Program-made: the position numbers and the translations under genes
Shown: positions 16,752 to 24,902 of the stretch, one piece after another
How the letters are laid out: each line of letters begins with the position of its first letter
Position numbering within the stretch: position 1 is the first letter of the stretch
The notes under the pieces: model-generated
What the model was told of the DNA's origin: nothing
What the model saw: only the letters and a program-made list of their open reading frames with translations
The model's database searches: none
Source of the DNA: MGBC120314 sp051880495
GTDB taxonomy: Bacteria; Bacillota; Clostridia; Lachnospirales; Lachnospiraceae
Reading direction: 5' to 3'
NCBI GenBank assembly: GCA_051880495.1
Contig: JBJEOB010000076.1
Coordinates: 1-58,237, forward strand
DNA: 58,237 nucleotides

Positions 16752-16829
16752 GTCCTAGCTATGCTTCATATTTTGTATAACTTCATTTAATAAAATAAAC
16801 TATTTTAAAACAAAATGCAAGTATTTTTT

Positions 16830-17828
16830 TTAATTATTAATAATTTCTTTTATACGAACGGCTTGAACAACGAGTCGAATCTCAGGATTTGTCGTACAAG
16901 TAGACAATGTAACGGTCTTGCTTGACTCCGTTATTGAGACGTTAGTCGGGTGCAGTGATGCTTTTGCCATAGTGTTGTAATAACTTAAAAAGTCAGTTGA
17001 ACTGCCAAATGAACTGCTGTATGTCGCACTGACGGACGGAGTTTCATGAACAGAGTATATTTCATACTGGTAAATCTTATTTTCGGTATAGAAATAGAAG
17101 TATCTGTTATCGCCTTCTGTAAAGAAATCGGCATCCTTAAACTTCTTGAGATTGCCGAACATTGCACCATTTTTCATGTAGTGTCCATATATGATTGCGT
17201 TCTGGGATTCTATGCCCATAGTATCCCTGCAGTCGATGAACAAAGTTCCGTTCATATTATACTCTTTTGTAAGAGCATGCGAAAGATAAAAATCGTTGTT
17301 ATCAGGATGTACAACCGGCAGCAGAAGATCAAGAGCCGGAATCTGCAGGTAACCAACTGCACATGGGTTTAAATCCAAAAGTGCCTGATGGTTATAGTCC
17401 GTCAAAAGTACACTGTCTTCAGGATTATCCGTACCAGATTTATCAGTATTATCTTTTTTAGGTACATTAGGGGTAGCAGGTGAAAAAACAGCACTTTCAA
17501 CGTCAGCATAAATCTTGTTTCCGCGGTAATATCCCCAGCCGTATTTAATTAGAAAGCCCAGTGAAACAATGAAAACAAGAAGTGCTACTAAAAAAACGGC
17601 ACGTCTTATCATTAATTTGCGTCTGCGGCGTCTTCTTCTTTCTGCGCGTGACAAACTGCTGCCGGAGGATTTTTTATGTTTTGGTATATATTCTTCCGGC
17701 TCGTCAGTATCAGTTGTTAATTCAGAAAAATCCTCGTTGTCTGAGGTATACGTATCTTGTGATGGAATTGGAGCCGTATCATCAAGATCTATGAATTCAA
17801 TATCGTCAAAGTTGTTGTTTTCACTCAT
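16830..17828 (-). CDS. Class B sortase
   Basis: The protein has 332 residues. An acidic N-terminal tail (1-50) leads to a run of seven arginines (RAERRRRRRRK) and one membrane anchor (77-95), so the catalytic domain is outside the cell. The SrtB triad is present: His216 (YGHYM), Cys311 (LSTCTT) and Arg318 (EIRLVV). Class B enzymes join proteins with NPQTN-like signals to the wall or build pili. No substrate gene with a sorting signal is seen nearby. It starts 12 nt after the aldolase stop, so both are likely co-transcribed. Confidence 0.88.
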   Translation of the reverse strand: MSENNNFDDIEFIDLDDTAPIPSQDTYTSDNEDFSELTTDTDEPEEYIPKHKKSSGSSLSRAERRRRRRRKLMIRRAVFLVALLVFIVSLGFLIKYGWGYYRGNKIYADVESAVFSPATPNVPKKDNTDKSGTDNPEDSVLLTDYNHQALLDLNPCAVGYLQIPALDLLLPVVHPDNNDFYLSHALTKEYNMNGTLFIDCRDTMGIESQNAIIYGHYMKNGAMFGNLKKFKDADFFTEGDNRYFYFYTENKIYQYEIYSVHETPSVSATYSSSFGSSTDFLSYYNTMAKASLHPTNVSITESSKTVTLSTCTTNPEIRLVVQAVRIKEIINN

Positions 17829-17840
17829 ATTATCACCGTT

Positions 17841-18704
17841 TTATGCTTTACCTACAGAACCGAATAATTCCATCTTCTCCTTAACTGTAGCTTTAATTGC
17901 TTCAGCTCCCGGAGCCAAGAGTTTACGTGGATCAAATCCTTTGCCCTGTAAATCTTTTCCCTCTTCAATATATTTTCTTGTTGCAGCAGCAAATGCAAGC
18001 TGGCACTCTGTGTTAACGTTAATCTTGGCAACGCCTAAAGAAATTGCTTTTTTAATCATGTCTTCAGGAATACCTGTACCGCCATGAAGAACTAATGGCA
18101 TAGAACCAACCTTTTCGCTGACTGCAGCTAATGTTTCGAAGCTTAATCCCTTCCAGTTGGCAGGATACTTTCCATGAATGTTACCGATGCCGGCTGCGAG
18201 CATTGTTACACCTAAATCGGCAATTGCTTTACATTCATTAGGATCTGCGCATTCGCCCATACCGATGACACCATCTTCCTCACCGCCTATAGAACCAACC
18301 TCTGCTTCAAGAGAAAGTCCCTTGTCGGCACAGAGTTTAACGAGCTCTGTCGTCTTGGCAATATTCTCTTCAATCGGATAGTGTGAGCCGTCAAACATAA
18401 TTGATGAAAATCCTGCTTCGACGCATTTTAAACATCCTTCATATGAACCGTGATCAAGATGGAGCGCTACCGGAACGGTAATGTTCATTTCTTCAATCAT
18501 TCCTTTTACCATGCCGACAACAGTCTTGTAACCTGTCATATATTTTCCTGCACCTTCTGAAACACCAAGGATTACAGGTGAGTTTAATTCCTGAGCTGTC
18601 TGAAGAATAGATTTCGTCCATTCCAGATTATTAATATTGAACTGGCCAACAGCATATTTGCCTGCTTTAGCCTTTTCAAGCATGTCTTTTGCTGATACTA
18701 ACAT
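17841..18704 (-). CDS. fba: Fructose-1,6-bisphosphate aldolase, class II
   Basis: The start is ATG 18704, with AGGAGG seven bases upstream; an extended open frame to 18752 lies in the promoter region. The protein has 287 residues, the normal size. Zinc and catalytic segments are VALHLDHGSYEGC, LEAEVGSIGGEED, GIGNIHGKYP and PLVLHGGTGIPEDM, followed by INVNTECQLAF. It cleaves fructose-1,6-bisphosphate in glycolysis. Its own promoter is at 18741-18769, and the sortase gene lies downstream in the same direction. Confidence 0.93.
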   Translation of the reverse strand: MLVSAKDMLEKAKAGKYAVGQFNINNLEWTKSILQTAQELNSPVILGVSEGAGKYMTGYKTVVGMVKGMIEEMNITVPVALHLDHGSYEGCLKCVEAGFSSIMFDGSHYPIEENIAKTTELVKLCADKGLSLEAEVGSIGGEEDGVIGMGECADPNECKAIADLGVTMLAAGIGNIHGKYPANWKGLSFETLAAVSEKVGSMPLVLHGGTGIPEDMIKKAISLGVAKINVNTECQLAFAAATRKYIEEGKDLQGKGFDPRKLLAPGAEAIKATVKEKMELFGSVGKA

Positions 18705-18740
18705 AATAAACCTCCTAATGATAATTTTTTTTTTAACAAT

Positions 18741-18769
18741 ATTATATCCCAATATTTAGATATTCGCAA
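18741..18769 (-). promoter_or_regulatory. Promoter of fba
   Basis: Minus-strand TTGCGA (18769-18764), 17-nt spacer, TATAAT (18746-18741), 37 nt before the ATG. Confidence 0.7.
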
Positions 18770-18805
18770 ACTATTTATTAAAAAAACATAAAACTATTTT
18801 CCTTT

Positions 18806-18834
18806 ATTGCAAAGAAGCGTGCCATGGGGTATTA
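18806..18834 (+). promoter_or_regulatory. Promoter of the 99-residue membrane protein gene
   Basis: TTGCAA (18806-18811), 17-nt spacer, TATTAT (18829-18834); the ATG at 18865 follows after GGAGGG. Confidence 0.55.
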
Positions 18835-18864
18835 TTAGTACATATTTAGCTTGCTGGAGGGAAT

Positions 18865-19164
18865 ATGAATAAGTTATTATTTACTAATATTGTTATAGAA
18901 ACGACGGCGATACTTGATGAAACAGCAGAAGAAACAGGAAGTATCTGGCCGTTTGTAGGTTTTATGATATTACTTTTGGGATTGATTGTTACATTTTTCA
19001 GTATTGTAAGCTTTGTAACTTCATGGAGAGAGTTCGCAATATTTTATAATGCGAGTGCACTGGAAGAAAAGCCGGATATTGATGCCAAGAAGAGAAAGAT
19101 GATAAAATACGGTGTATTTGCAGCTATAGGTGTTATGCTTATCATTGTATCTAATTTGTTTTGA
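18865..19164 (+). CDS. Small two-helix membrane protein, function unknown
   Basis: The 99-residue protein has an acidic N terminus, a membrane segment at about 29-50, a polar loop (FYNASALEEKPDIDAKKRKM) and a second segment at about 79-98. GGAGGG precedes the ATG, and a promoter and a terminator flank it, so it is a real single-gene unit. I do not recognise the family. Confidence 0.65.
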   Translation: MNKLLFTNIVIETTAILDETAEETGSIWPFVGFMILLLGLIVTFFSIVSFVTSWREFAIFYNASALEEKPDIDAKKRKMIKYGVFAAIGVMLIIVSNLF

Positions 19165-19190
19165 TTTTTTAAATAGAATAACTGAAAATA

Positions 19191-19226
19191 AAAATAACAG
19201 GTAGAATTAACTGCCTGTTATTTTTT
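19191..19226 (+). terminator. Intrinsic terminator of the small membrane protein gene
   Basis: Arms AAAATAACAGG (19191-19201) and CCTGTTATTTT (19214-19224), followed by more T. A degenerate copy of the hairpin repeat (19229-19254) comes directly after. Confidence 0.85.
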
Positions 19227-19263
19227 GATAGGAAATCAACGAACATTTCACTACCGTATAAAG

Positions 19264-19311
19264 AAAGGAGGTAAGCTTACGAAAAAGCTTATTATGAAAA
19301 AACGTAATTAA
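19264..19311 (+). other. Strong ribosome site with a 10-codon frame starting ACG
   Basis: AAAGGAGG (about 19264-19271) is followed after seven bases (containing the palindrome GTAAGCTTAC) by ACG AAA AAG CTT ATT ATG AAA AAA CGT AAT TAA. The 240-nt region between 19164 and 19408 has no other coding potential. The site could be a leader peptide, the stump of a lost gene, or chance. Its context GCTTACGAAA is the same as at the ACG start proposed at 55602. Confidence 0.3.
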
Positions 19312-19407
19312 GTATCAATTATCATATTTGTAGTATATTTAACAAAGTTGAATAAAAAATGTTTATTGTGTTAATTAAAAATAAATAAAATGTAAACAAA
19401 TTATGAA

Positions 19408-19929
19408 TTACGCTTTTTCAGGCTCATCGTATTCAACTCCGAATGTTTCTACGGTAACAGTATCCATAATCTGAGGTACCATAGGCATATCACTCCAGTT
19501 GACACTTACCCCTGCAATTTCATCAAGAGCATCTTCACCTTCTGTTAATTTGCCAAATGCTGCATACTCGCCATCAAGATGAGGTGCATCTGCATGCATG
19601 ATAAAAAACTGTGAACCTGCTGAGTCAGGGTGTGCTGCTCGTGCCATTGACAGTACGCCTCGTGTATGCTTTAAGCTGTTTTCAAAACCGTTTGAAGAAA
19701 ATTCGCCGGGAATATGGTATCCCGGACCACCGGTACCGATACCTTCCGGATCACCGCCCTGTATCATAAAACCTGCTATAACACGATGGAATGTTAAGCC
19801 GTCGTAGAACCCTTTTTTAACCAGACTGATAAAATTGCGTACAGTGTTAGGTGCAATTTCAGGATAGAGTTCTGCTTTCATAATATTGCCATTAGCCATT
19901 GTAAAAGTAACAATAGGATTTTTATTCAT
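19408..19929 (-). CDS. Cyclophilin-type peptidyl-prolyl cis-trans isomerase
   Basis: The protein has 173 residues with no signal peptide, so it is cytoplasmic. Cyclophilin landmarks are present: FHRVIAGFMIQGGDP, GYHIPGEF, SMARAAHPDSAGSQFFI and AFGKLTEG. It speeds proline isomerisation in protein folding. The start follows AAAGGAAAG, and a good promoter lies at 19971-19999. The gene is monocistronic and faces away from the GNAT gene. Confidence 0.92.
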   Translation of the reverse strand: MNKNPIVTFTMANGNIMKAELYPEIAPNTVRNFISLVKKGFYDGLTFHRVIAGFMIQGGDPEGIGTGGPGYHIPGEFSSNGFENSLKHTRGVLSMARAAHPDSAGSQFFIMHADAPHLDGEYAAFGKLTEGEDALDEIAGVSVNWSDMPMVPQIMDTVTVETFGVEYDEPEKA

Positions 19930-19970
19930 TATAATTTTCTTTCCTTTCTGTTTATGATGAGATAATATAA

Positions 19971-19999
19971 ATTGTATAAAAATGTTAACATGTAGTCAA
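19971..19999 (-). promoter_or_regulatory. Promoter of the cyclophilin gene
   Basis: Minus-strand TTGACT (19999-19994), 17-nt spacer, TACAAT (19976-19971). The -35 sits directly beside the ribosome site of the divergent GNAT gene. Confidence 0.6.
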
Positions 20000-20011
20000 G
20001 TAGGAGAAAAA

Positions 20012-20797
20012 ATGATTTCGGTTATTCTTGATTTTTCGGATGAATTTATTGCTGCAAATGAAAGAAAGATACAGGCTTTTTGTGAAAAGTTCAATGTGGT
20101 AAGCCCGGCATATACAGATAAATTTGTTGTTATAACAGATGCAGGTAACAAAAATTATGATAAATGGGAAAATGATGCAGTTATTGTCGTGGAATACGGT
20201 GGGCATGAATGCAGGGGAAAATATATAGCACAGAGCCTTTTGGCAATTGACGAACAGTATATTAACCAGGTTTACTGCAGAAAAAACAATCTTTCATGGA
20301 CAGTGTTCACTACCAGACGCTTGAGGGTGCGTGAAATGACGCCTGAAGATTTGACGTCACTTATTAAACTGTATGAAAACAATACGTTATCGGATGATGT
20401 GATTCCGCTTCTGGAGGAAAAAGAAGAGAGAGAAAGAATCAGACGCTATGTGGATAATATGTATGGTTTTTATGGGTATGGTCTGTGGATTGTCGAAGAC
20501 CATTTTAATAATATAATAGGCAGAGGTGGTATTGAAAATACTGTATTTAATGGCGAAGGCATATGCGAAATGGCATATTTTATCGACGAAAAATTTCGCG
20601 GGAAGGGTCTTGGTTATGAACTCTCAGAAGGCATTCTTAATTTTGCAAAAAATTATGGTATGGAGAAAATCATAATACGAACATCTAAAGAAAATACCCC
20701 ATCTAATCATCTGGCGGAAAAACTTGGCTTTAGTCCGGCAGGAGAGATAAAAGATGGGGATAAAATTCGTAACGTTTTTAGTATTCTTCTAAAATAA
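20012..20797 (+). CDS. GNAT-family N-acetyltransferase with an N-terminal extension
   Basis: The start is ATG 20012 after TAGGAGA; ATG 19982 has no ribosome site. The protein has 261 residues. The first 100 form a domain I do not recognise. Residues about 107-261 are a RimJ/RimL-type acetyltransferase: RRLRVREMTPEDL opens it and FRGKGLGYEL is the acetyl-CoA loop, with NHLAEKLGF near the end. The substrate is unknown. The 3' end overlaps the opposite-strand gene by 20 bp with no terminator between. Confidence 0.8.
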   Translation: MISVILDFSDEFIAANERKIQAFCEKFNVVSPAYTDKFVVITDAGNKNYDKWENDAVIVVEYGGHECRGKYIAQSLLAIDEQYINQVYCRKNNLSWTVFTTRRLRVREMTPEDLTSLIKLYENNTLSDDVIPLLEEKEERERIRRYVDNMYGFYGYGLWIVEDHFNNIIGRGGIENTVFNGEGICEMAYFIDEKFRGKGLGYELSEGILNFAKNYGMEKIIIRTSKENTPSNHLAEKLGFSPAGEIKDGDKIRNVFSILLK

Positions 20798-21485
20798 AAC
20801 GGATATACTCTGTTGCTGTATCAAGGTGTTTTGTGTTTGAAAATACAGCAATAAGAGCAGGCGAAACGGTAAGCTCGGCTTCCTTGACCAGTCTGGTGTC
20901 GGAAATGTCGAATGCTACAGGGATTACAGCACCATCGGGATATGAACATGTTACAATTTTGTCTTCGTGTTTTTTGAGAAATTCTTCGTCAAATATGTCA
21001 CGCAGGTCGTAGAAAAATGAATCCTGATCCTTGCTGAAATATTCGATTGAATATTCGTCGCCGATGTGGATATCCAGTTTGGCATTATAAAACATTGCAA
21101 CCAGCGATTCGGAAGAATAAACGGAAAGCTCCGAATCTTTGCTGTAATTAAGGATGTAATTGTTATCAACTATCACGCGGTCTTTCTGACCGTCAATTCC
21201 AAGATACTCTTCAAAAGGATGACCCATCCTGTAGGTATAAGAATCTTCTTCATTTACCCATATTACCTGGGAATTATTTACCAGTACGGTATATAATACG
21301 GTATTATAATTATTGGACTGATATGTGTGGTAGCAGGCAATAACAATTATAATGCCGATTATAACAGCAATTATGTGAATGGTATAATAATCTTTGATAT
21401 AAGTAAGCTTTTGCTTAAAAGGGAGAGATTTGAACTTATTTTTTTCTGCTTTGATTTCCTGTTTTATATTAAGCTGGTTTGACAT
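20778..21485 (-). CDS. Single-pass membrane protein of unknown function
   Basis: The 235-residue protein has a lysine-rich cytoplasmic N terminus, one membrane segment (about 37-55) and an extracytoplasmic domain of about 175 residues without cysteine pairs or recognised motifs. AAAGGAGG precedes the ATG. It is divergent from a YesL/DUF624 gene; in Clostridia such pairs recur, which suggests a shared envelope role, but this is an inference. It converges on the GNAT gene with a 20-bp overlap. Confidence 0.65.
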   Translation of the reverse strand: MSNQLNIKQEIKAEKNKFKSLPFKQKLTYIKDYYTIHIIAVIIGIIIVIACYHTYQSNNYNTVLYTVLVNNSQVIWVNEEDSYTYRMGHPFEEYLGIDGQKDRVIVDNNYILNYSKDSELSVYSSESLVAMFYNAKLDIHIGDEYSIEYFSKDQDSFFYDLRDIFDEEFLKKHEDKIVTCSYPDGAVIPVAFDISDTRLVKEAELTVSPALIAVFSNTKHLDTATEYIRFILEEY

Positions 21486-21583
21486 GGAAGCCTCCTTTAC
21501 AATCTTATTTTATAATGATAACACAGAATGAAAAAAAATGTGAGAATTTTAGAAATAATTAATAATTATAATGTGTGTATTTA

Positions 21584-21612
21584 TTGATTTTTTATTTTGC
21601 ATTTTATATAAT
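21584..21612 (+). promoter_or_regulatory. Promoter of the YesL-like gene
   Basis: TTGATT (21584-21589), 17-nt spacer, TATAAT (21607-21612), 52 nt before the ATG. Confidence 0.6.
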
Positions 21613-21664
21613 CTTTTTATTGCATGTCTGAAAATAAATAATAAATCGTGCGAAGGGAGAAAAA

Positions 21665-22336
21665 ATGGACAGATTATTTGATTTGGATAATGGATTTTTC
21701 CGCTTTATGGGAAAAGTGTTTGATATGATAGTTCTTAATATCCTGTGCCTTATTACATGTATTCCGATTGTGACAATAGGACCGTCTATTACGGCTTTAT
21801 ACTATGTCGCGATGAAGCTGGTGAGGGATGAGGAAGGATATGTAGTCAGAGGATACTTTAAAGCGTTTAAGGAGAATTTTAAGAAAGCATTTATAATAGA
21901 ACTGATAGTTGCGGTATGTGCAGCATTATTATATGTGGATATAACTGTTACATACCAATGGATGCAGCAGGACACAGGATTCTTGATAAGATTGCTTTTT
22001 TATGCACTCGTAGGACTTACGCTTTTGGCTGTTGTATCTGTCGTTTATGTTTTCCCTGTTTTGGCTAAGTTTGAGAACACGGTTAAAAAAATACTCATTA
22101 ATTCGATTATGATGTCAGTAAGACATTTATCGTGGTCAGTGCTTATGGTTGTTGTGATTATTGCTGCAGGGGTGGCAGTTTATATTTACCCTATAGCGAT
22201 ATTTTTTGTGATTGGTGCTGCCGCAGCCATTAATTCTATTATTTTAAGAAAAATATTTGATAATTATATTAAAATTGATTCCGAAGGAAAAGTAATTGAG
22301 GAAGAAAATAATATAGAAGAAACAAAAGACGAGTAA
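21665..22336 (+). CDS. YesL-like (DUF624) membrane protein
   Basis: The 223-residue protein has five to six membrane segments. The opening segment LFDLDNGFFRFMGKVFDM and then CLITCIPIVTIGPSITALYY is the signature of the YesL/DUF624 family. Relatives are often encoded beside polysaccharide-use or carbohydrate ABC genes, but no such genes are adjacent here. The C terminus is strongly acidic (EEENNIEETKDE). AGGGAG precedes the ATG. Function is unknown for the family. Confidence 0.82.
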   Translation: MDRLFDLDNGFFRFMGKVFDMIVLNILCLITCIPIVTIGPSITALYYVAMKLVRDEEGYVVRGYFKAFKENFKKAFIIELIVAVCAALLYVDITVTYQWMQQDTGFLIRLLFYALVGLTLLAVVSVVYVFPVLAKFENTVKKILINSIMMSVRHLSWSVLMVVVIIAAGVAVYIYPIAIFFVIGAAAAINSIILRKIFDNYIKIDSEGKVIEEENNIEETKDE

Positions 22337-22349
22337 AAGCTTATAAACG

Positions 22350-22386
22350 AAAAACCTCCCTGGTGACATGCGCCAGAGAGGTTTTT
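22350..22386. terminator. Bidirectional terminator between the YesL-like gene and amtB
   Basis: AAAAACCTC-CTGG and CCAG-GAGGTTTTT form a long stem with one mismatch; both convergent genes can use it. Confidence 0.85.
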
Positions 22387-22408
22387 CTTATCTATAAGGT
22401 TATGGGAT

Positions 22409-23632
22409 TTATAGATTCTTATTCATTAAAAATCCTGAGTAAGATGTCTCAAGACCATGTTCTGTTGGGTCAAGACCTTCTAACTCTTCCTGTGGACTTA
22501 CACGAAGACCGATTGTTTTCTTAAGAATAAAGAATACAAGTGACATAAGGATGGCTGTGTAAGCCATAATACTTATCATACCGATAAGCTGTACACCTAA
22601 CTGATGGAAACCTCCGCCATAGAAGAGACCGATAGTTCCGTTCTGACCCTTACCTGTTGTGAAAAGTCCGCAAGCGATAGTGCCCCATACACCATTTAAG
22701 AAGTGAACTGCAACAGCACCAACAGGGTCATCTACCTTAATTACGAAATCAAGGAACCAAACACCGAATACTACGAGGAAGCCTGAAACAATACCGATTA
22801 TAAGAGCACCGATTGCATCAGTATCAGCACATGGAGCAGTTATTGCAACAAGACCTGCAAGTGAAGCGTTGAGTGTCATTGAAACATCAGGTTTGCCGCT
22901 TCTGAACCATGTAAAGAGCATTGTTGTACAGCTTGCTACGGCAGGAGCAATAGTAGTTGTAACAAAAATCTGGGCAAGGTGGTCAGGAGTGTCAGCAGCG
23001 GCACCGTTGAAGCCATACCATCCGAACCAAAGAATAAATACACCAAGGGCACCAAGAGGAAGGTTGTGACCGATGATTGGCTTTGGCTTGCCGTTTTCAT
23101 CAAATTTACCGATACGTGGACCAAGCATCCATGCACCAATAAGGGCTGTAAGACCACCTACCATATGAATACATGTTGAGCCGGCAAAATCAAGGAAGCC
23201 CATCTCGGCAAGCCAGCCGCCGCCCCATACCCAGTGTGCTTCAATAGGGTAAACAACAGCACTGATAATTCCTGAGTAAATGCAATATGTAGCGAATTTG
23301 GTACGTTCTGCCATTGCACCTGAAACAATAGTAGCAGCAGTTGCACAGAACACAAGGTTAAATACAAATCCCGCCCAATCTACATTATAGAAATCAGTTA
23401 ATATACCCATATTTGGCATACCAACAAGACCAAATAAACAATCTTCACCAAGCAAAAGACTAAAACCTATTATTACGAACATTACTGTACCGATACAGAA
23501 GTCCATAAGATTTTTCATAATAATGTTGCCGGCATTCTTAGCTCTTGTGAATCCGGCTTCAACCATTGCAAAACCGGCCTGCATGAAGTATACCAATGCG
23601 GCACCTATTAAAAACCATATTTTCATATCCAT
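22409..23632 (-). CDS. amtB: Ammonium transporter
   Basis: The 407-residue protein has about 11 membrane segments. Amt landmarks are FMQAGFAMVEAGFTRAKN, the CTATIVSGAMAERTKF region, FAGSTCIHMVGG with the first conserved pore histidine, and VHFLNGVWGTIACGLF with the second. It conducts ammonium into the cell and is normally gated by P-II. glnB lies 107 nt upstream on the same strand. A full terminator-like hairpin (23670-23716) stands between them with no room for a promoter after it, so amtB depends on read-through. GGATGATG precedes the ATG. Confidence 0.95.
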   Translation of the reverse strand: MDMKIWFLIGAALVYFMQAGFAMVEAGFTRAKNAGNIIMKNLMDFCIGTVMFVIIGFSLLLGEDCLFGLVGMPNMGILTDFYNVDWAGFVFNLVFCATAATIVSGAMAERTKFATYCIYSGIISAVVYPIEAHWVWGGGWLAEMGFLDFAGSTCIHMVGGLTALIGAWMLGPRIGKFDENGKPKPIIGHNLPLGALGVFILWFGWYGFNGAAADTPDHLAQIFVTTTIAPAVASCTTMLFTWFRSGKPDVSMTLNASLAGLVAITAPCADTDAIGALIIGIVSGFLVVFGVWFLDFVIKVDDPVGAVAVHFLNGVWGTIACGLFTTGKGQNGTIGLFYGGGFHQLGVQLIGMISIMAYTAILMSLVFFILKKTIGLRVSPQEELEGLDPTEHGLETSYSGFLMNKNL

Positions 23633-23669
23633 AATTTCATCATCCTTTCATCTTCATCAAAGTAAGTAA

Positions 23670-23716
23670 AAAGGGGATAATTAGAACATGTTGATACATG
23701 CTTAATTATCCCCTTT
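23670..23716 (-). terminator. Terminator or attenuator between glnB and amtB
   Basis: Perfect 14-bp arms AAAGGGGATAATTA (23670-23683) and its complement (23703-23716). The loop has its own CATG inverted repeat. On the minus strand a TTTTTTACTT run follows. It lies 38 nt before the amtB start. Confidence 0.85.
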
Positions 23717-23739
23717 GATAATTGATATTTTTATACATA

Positions 23740-24078
23740 TTAAATTGCATCTTCGCTATGCTCGCCTGTACGGATACGAACAGCATCTTCTACATTGTAA
23801 ATGAAAATTTTACCGTCGCCGTAATTACCTGTGTTGATTTCTGCAACAACCCTGTCAACGATTGGATCTACAAGATTGTCGTTGACGATGGTTTCTACCT
23901 TTACCTTTGGAAGAAGATTGACGTTATATTCTACTCCTCGATAAATCTGCTTGTAGCCCTTCTGGGTTCCGTAACCCATGATGTTTGTAATCATGAGTCC
24001 GTTTGCCTTGCAATCTTCAAGAATCTTCTTTAAATCTTCGAGACGCTCAGGCTTAATAATGATTTCAAGTTTTTTCAT
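23740..24078 (-). CDS. glnB: Nitrogen regulatory P-II protein
   Basis: The start is ATG 24078 after AGGAGGAGA; the longer frame upstream has no ribosome site. The protein has 112 residues, the normal length. The T-loop carries Tyr51 in YRGVEYNVNLLPK, the residue uridylylated in enteric P-II, and the GDGKIFIYNVEDAVRIRTGE segment binds nucleotide. P-II senses 2-oxoglutarate and ATP/ADP and blocks AmtB when nitrogen is plentiful. Being upstream of amtB it would be better called GlnK by function. A strong promoter and an early terminator precede it. Confidence 0.93.
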   Translation of the reverse strand: MKKLEIIIKPERLEDLKKILEDCKANGLMITNIMGYGTQKGYKQIYRGVEYNVNLLPKVKVETIVNDNLVDPIVDRVVAEINTGNYGDGKIFIYNVEDAVRIRTGEHSEDAI

Positions 24079-24120
24079 GATATCTCCTCCTGACAATATA
24101 ATATTTTTAATCCGGATAAG

Positions 24121-24154
24121 TAAGATAGAAAAATTGCAACGCAATTTCCTACCA
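24121..24154 (-). repeat. Hairpin repeat copy B (glnB-amtB leader)
   Basis: On the minus strand GGTAG, arm GAAATTGC, loop GTT, arm GCAATTTT, then TCTATCTTA. It directly follows the T-run of the terminator at 24158-24191. It is nearly identical to copies A and C. Confidence 0.8.
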
Positions 24155-24157
24155 AAT

Positions 24158-24191
24158 AAAAAAAGACGTCCTGAAAAATCAGAACGCCTTT
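24158..24191 (-). terminator. Terminator/attenuator in the glnB leader
   Basis: On the minus strand AAAGGCGTTCTGA pairs with TCAGGACGTCTTT using two G-U pairs, then TTTTTTTATTT. The pairing works only for minus-strand RNA, so this is a minus-strand signal. It begins about eight bases after the predicted transcription start. Confidence 0.8.
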
Positions 24192-24205
24192 GTTCATATA
24201 ACTGT

Positions 24206-24233
24206 ATTATACTCAGTTGTTAAAATCTGTCAA
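24206..24233 (-). promoter_or_regulatory. Strong promoter for glnB-amtB
   Basis: Minus-strand TTGACA (24233-24228), 16-nt spacer, TATAAT (24211-24206): both hexamers match consensus. Confidence 0.75.
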
Positions 24234-24272
24234 CTGATTTTTTTAAAAAAATTATTTTAAATCGAATAAAAG

Positions 24273-24800
24273 TTATTTTTCTTTTGGGAATAAGGTTTTA
24301 GCTGCAGTAGTTACAGCAAAAGCATAGTAAAGTACTGCCACTAAAAGTATGATTTTGGCAATGTTCATTATTCCCGGTATAAGTGATGAAGAAAATGCCA
24401 TAAAGTATAAAAATGAGACTATACCGCAAAGAATCCATACGCTTAAAAGATTTCTTGTAGCTGCCAGTTCGCTGATGCCTTTGGCATGGTCAATCAGCAT
24501 TGATGAAAGGTAATATGTGAAATAAATGAAGAAAAATGTATTTATTCCAAGAGAAACACAATAAAGCATATTCATGTCTTCAATTTTTACAAGCGTTAGC
24601 AGAAATGCAAAAACTGCACCGGGAATGGACAGCACGGAGTATGTTTTGACTTTTTTCAATAAAGAGCTCTGGCTTTTTAACCTGAAAGCTGCTATCGCAC
24701 AAAGCACGCATCCGGCTATATTCAGTATGAATAAATTAAATGCACATCCAAATGTATTGACTAATATTCCTAAAACACATATTATAATATTCGTATACAT
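24273..24800 (-). CDS. Multi-pass membrane protein, function unknown
   Basis: The start is ATG 24800 directly after GGAGGTAATT. The 175-residue protein has five to six membrane segments (about 2-20, 23-40, 50-70, 78-100, 113-135 and 142-165) and short loops. I do not recognise the family. It is the gene upstream of glnB on the same strand, and the hairpin at 24158-24191 could end its transcript. Confidence 0.6.
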   Translation of the reverse strand: MYTNIIICVLGILVNTFGCAFNLFILNIAGCVLCAIAAFRLKSQSSLLKKVKTYSVLSIPGAVFAFLLTLVKIEDMNMLYCVSLGINTFFFIYFTYYLSSMLIDHAKGISELAATRNLLSVWILCGIVSFLYFMAFSSSLIPGIMNIAKIILLVAVLYYAFAVTTAAKTLFPKEK

Positions 24801-24902
24801 AATTACCTCCAATAAGTTGATTTGAGAATTATAACATATTTATTTCAAACTATCAATTTTGTAATTATTGTACCGATATATTACATGAAAGGAGTGACGG
24901 AT

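Noticed and set aside
16683..24191. ANTAR antiterminator targets in the glnN and glnB leaders
   Set aside because: ANTAR sites need two stems with six-base loops of the form A..G..; the hairpins here have three-base loops or unrelated loops, so no such site can be claimed.
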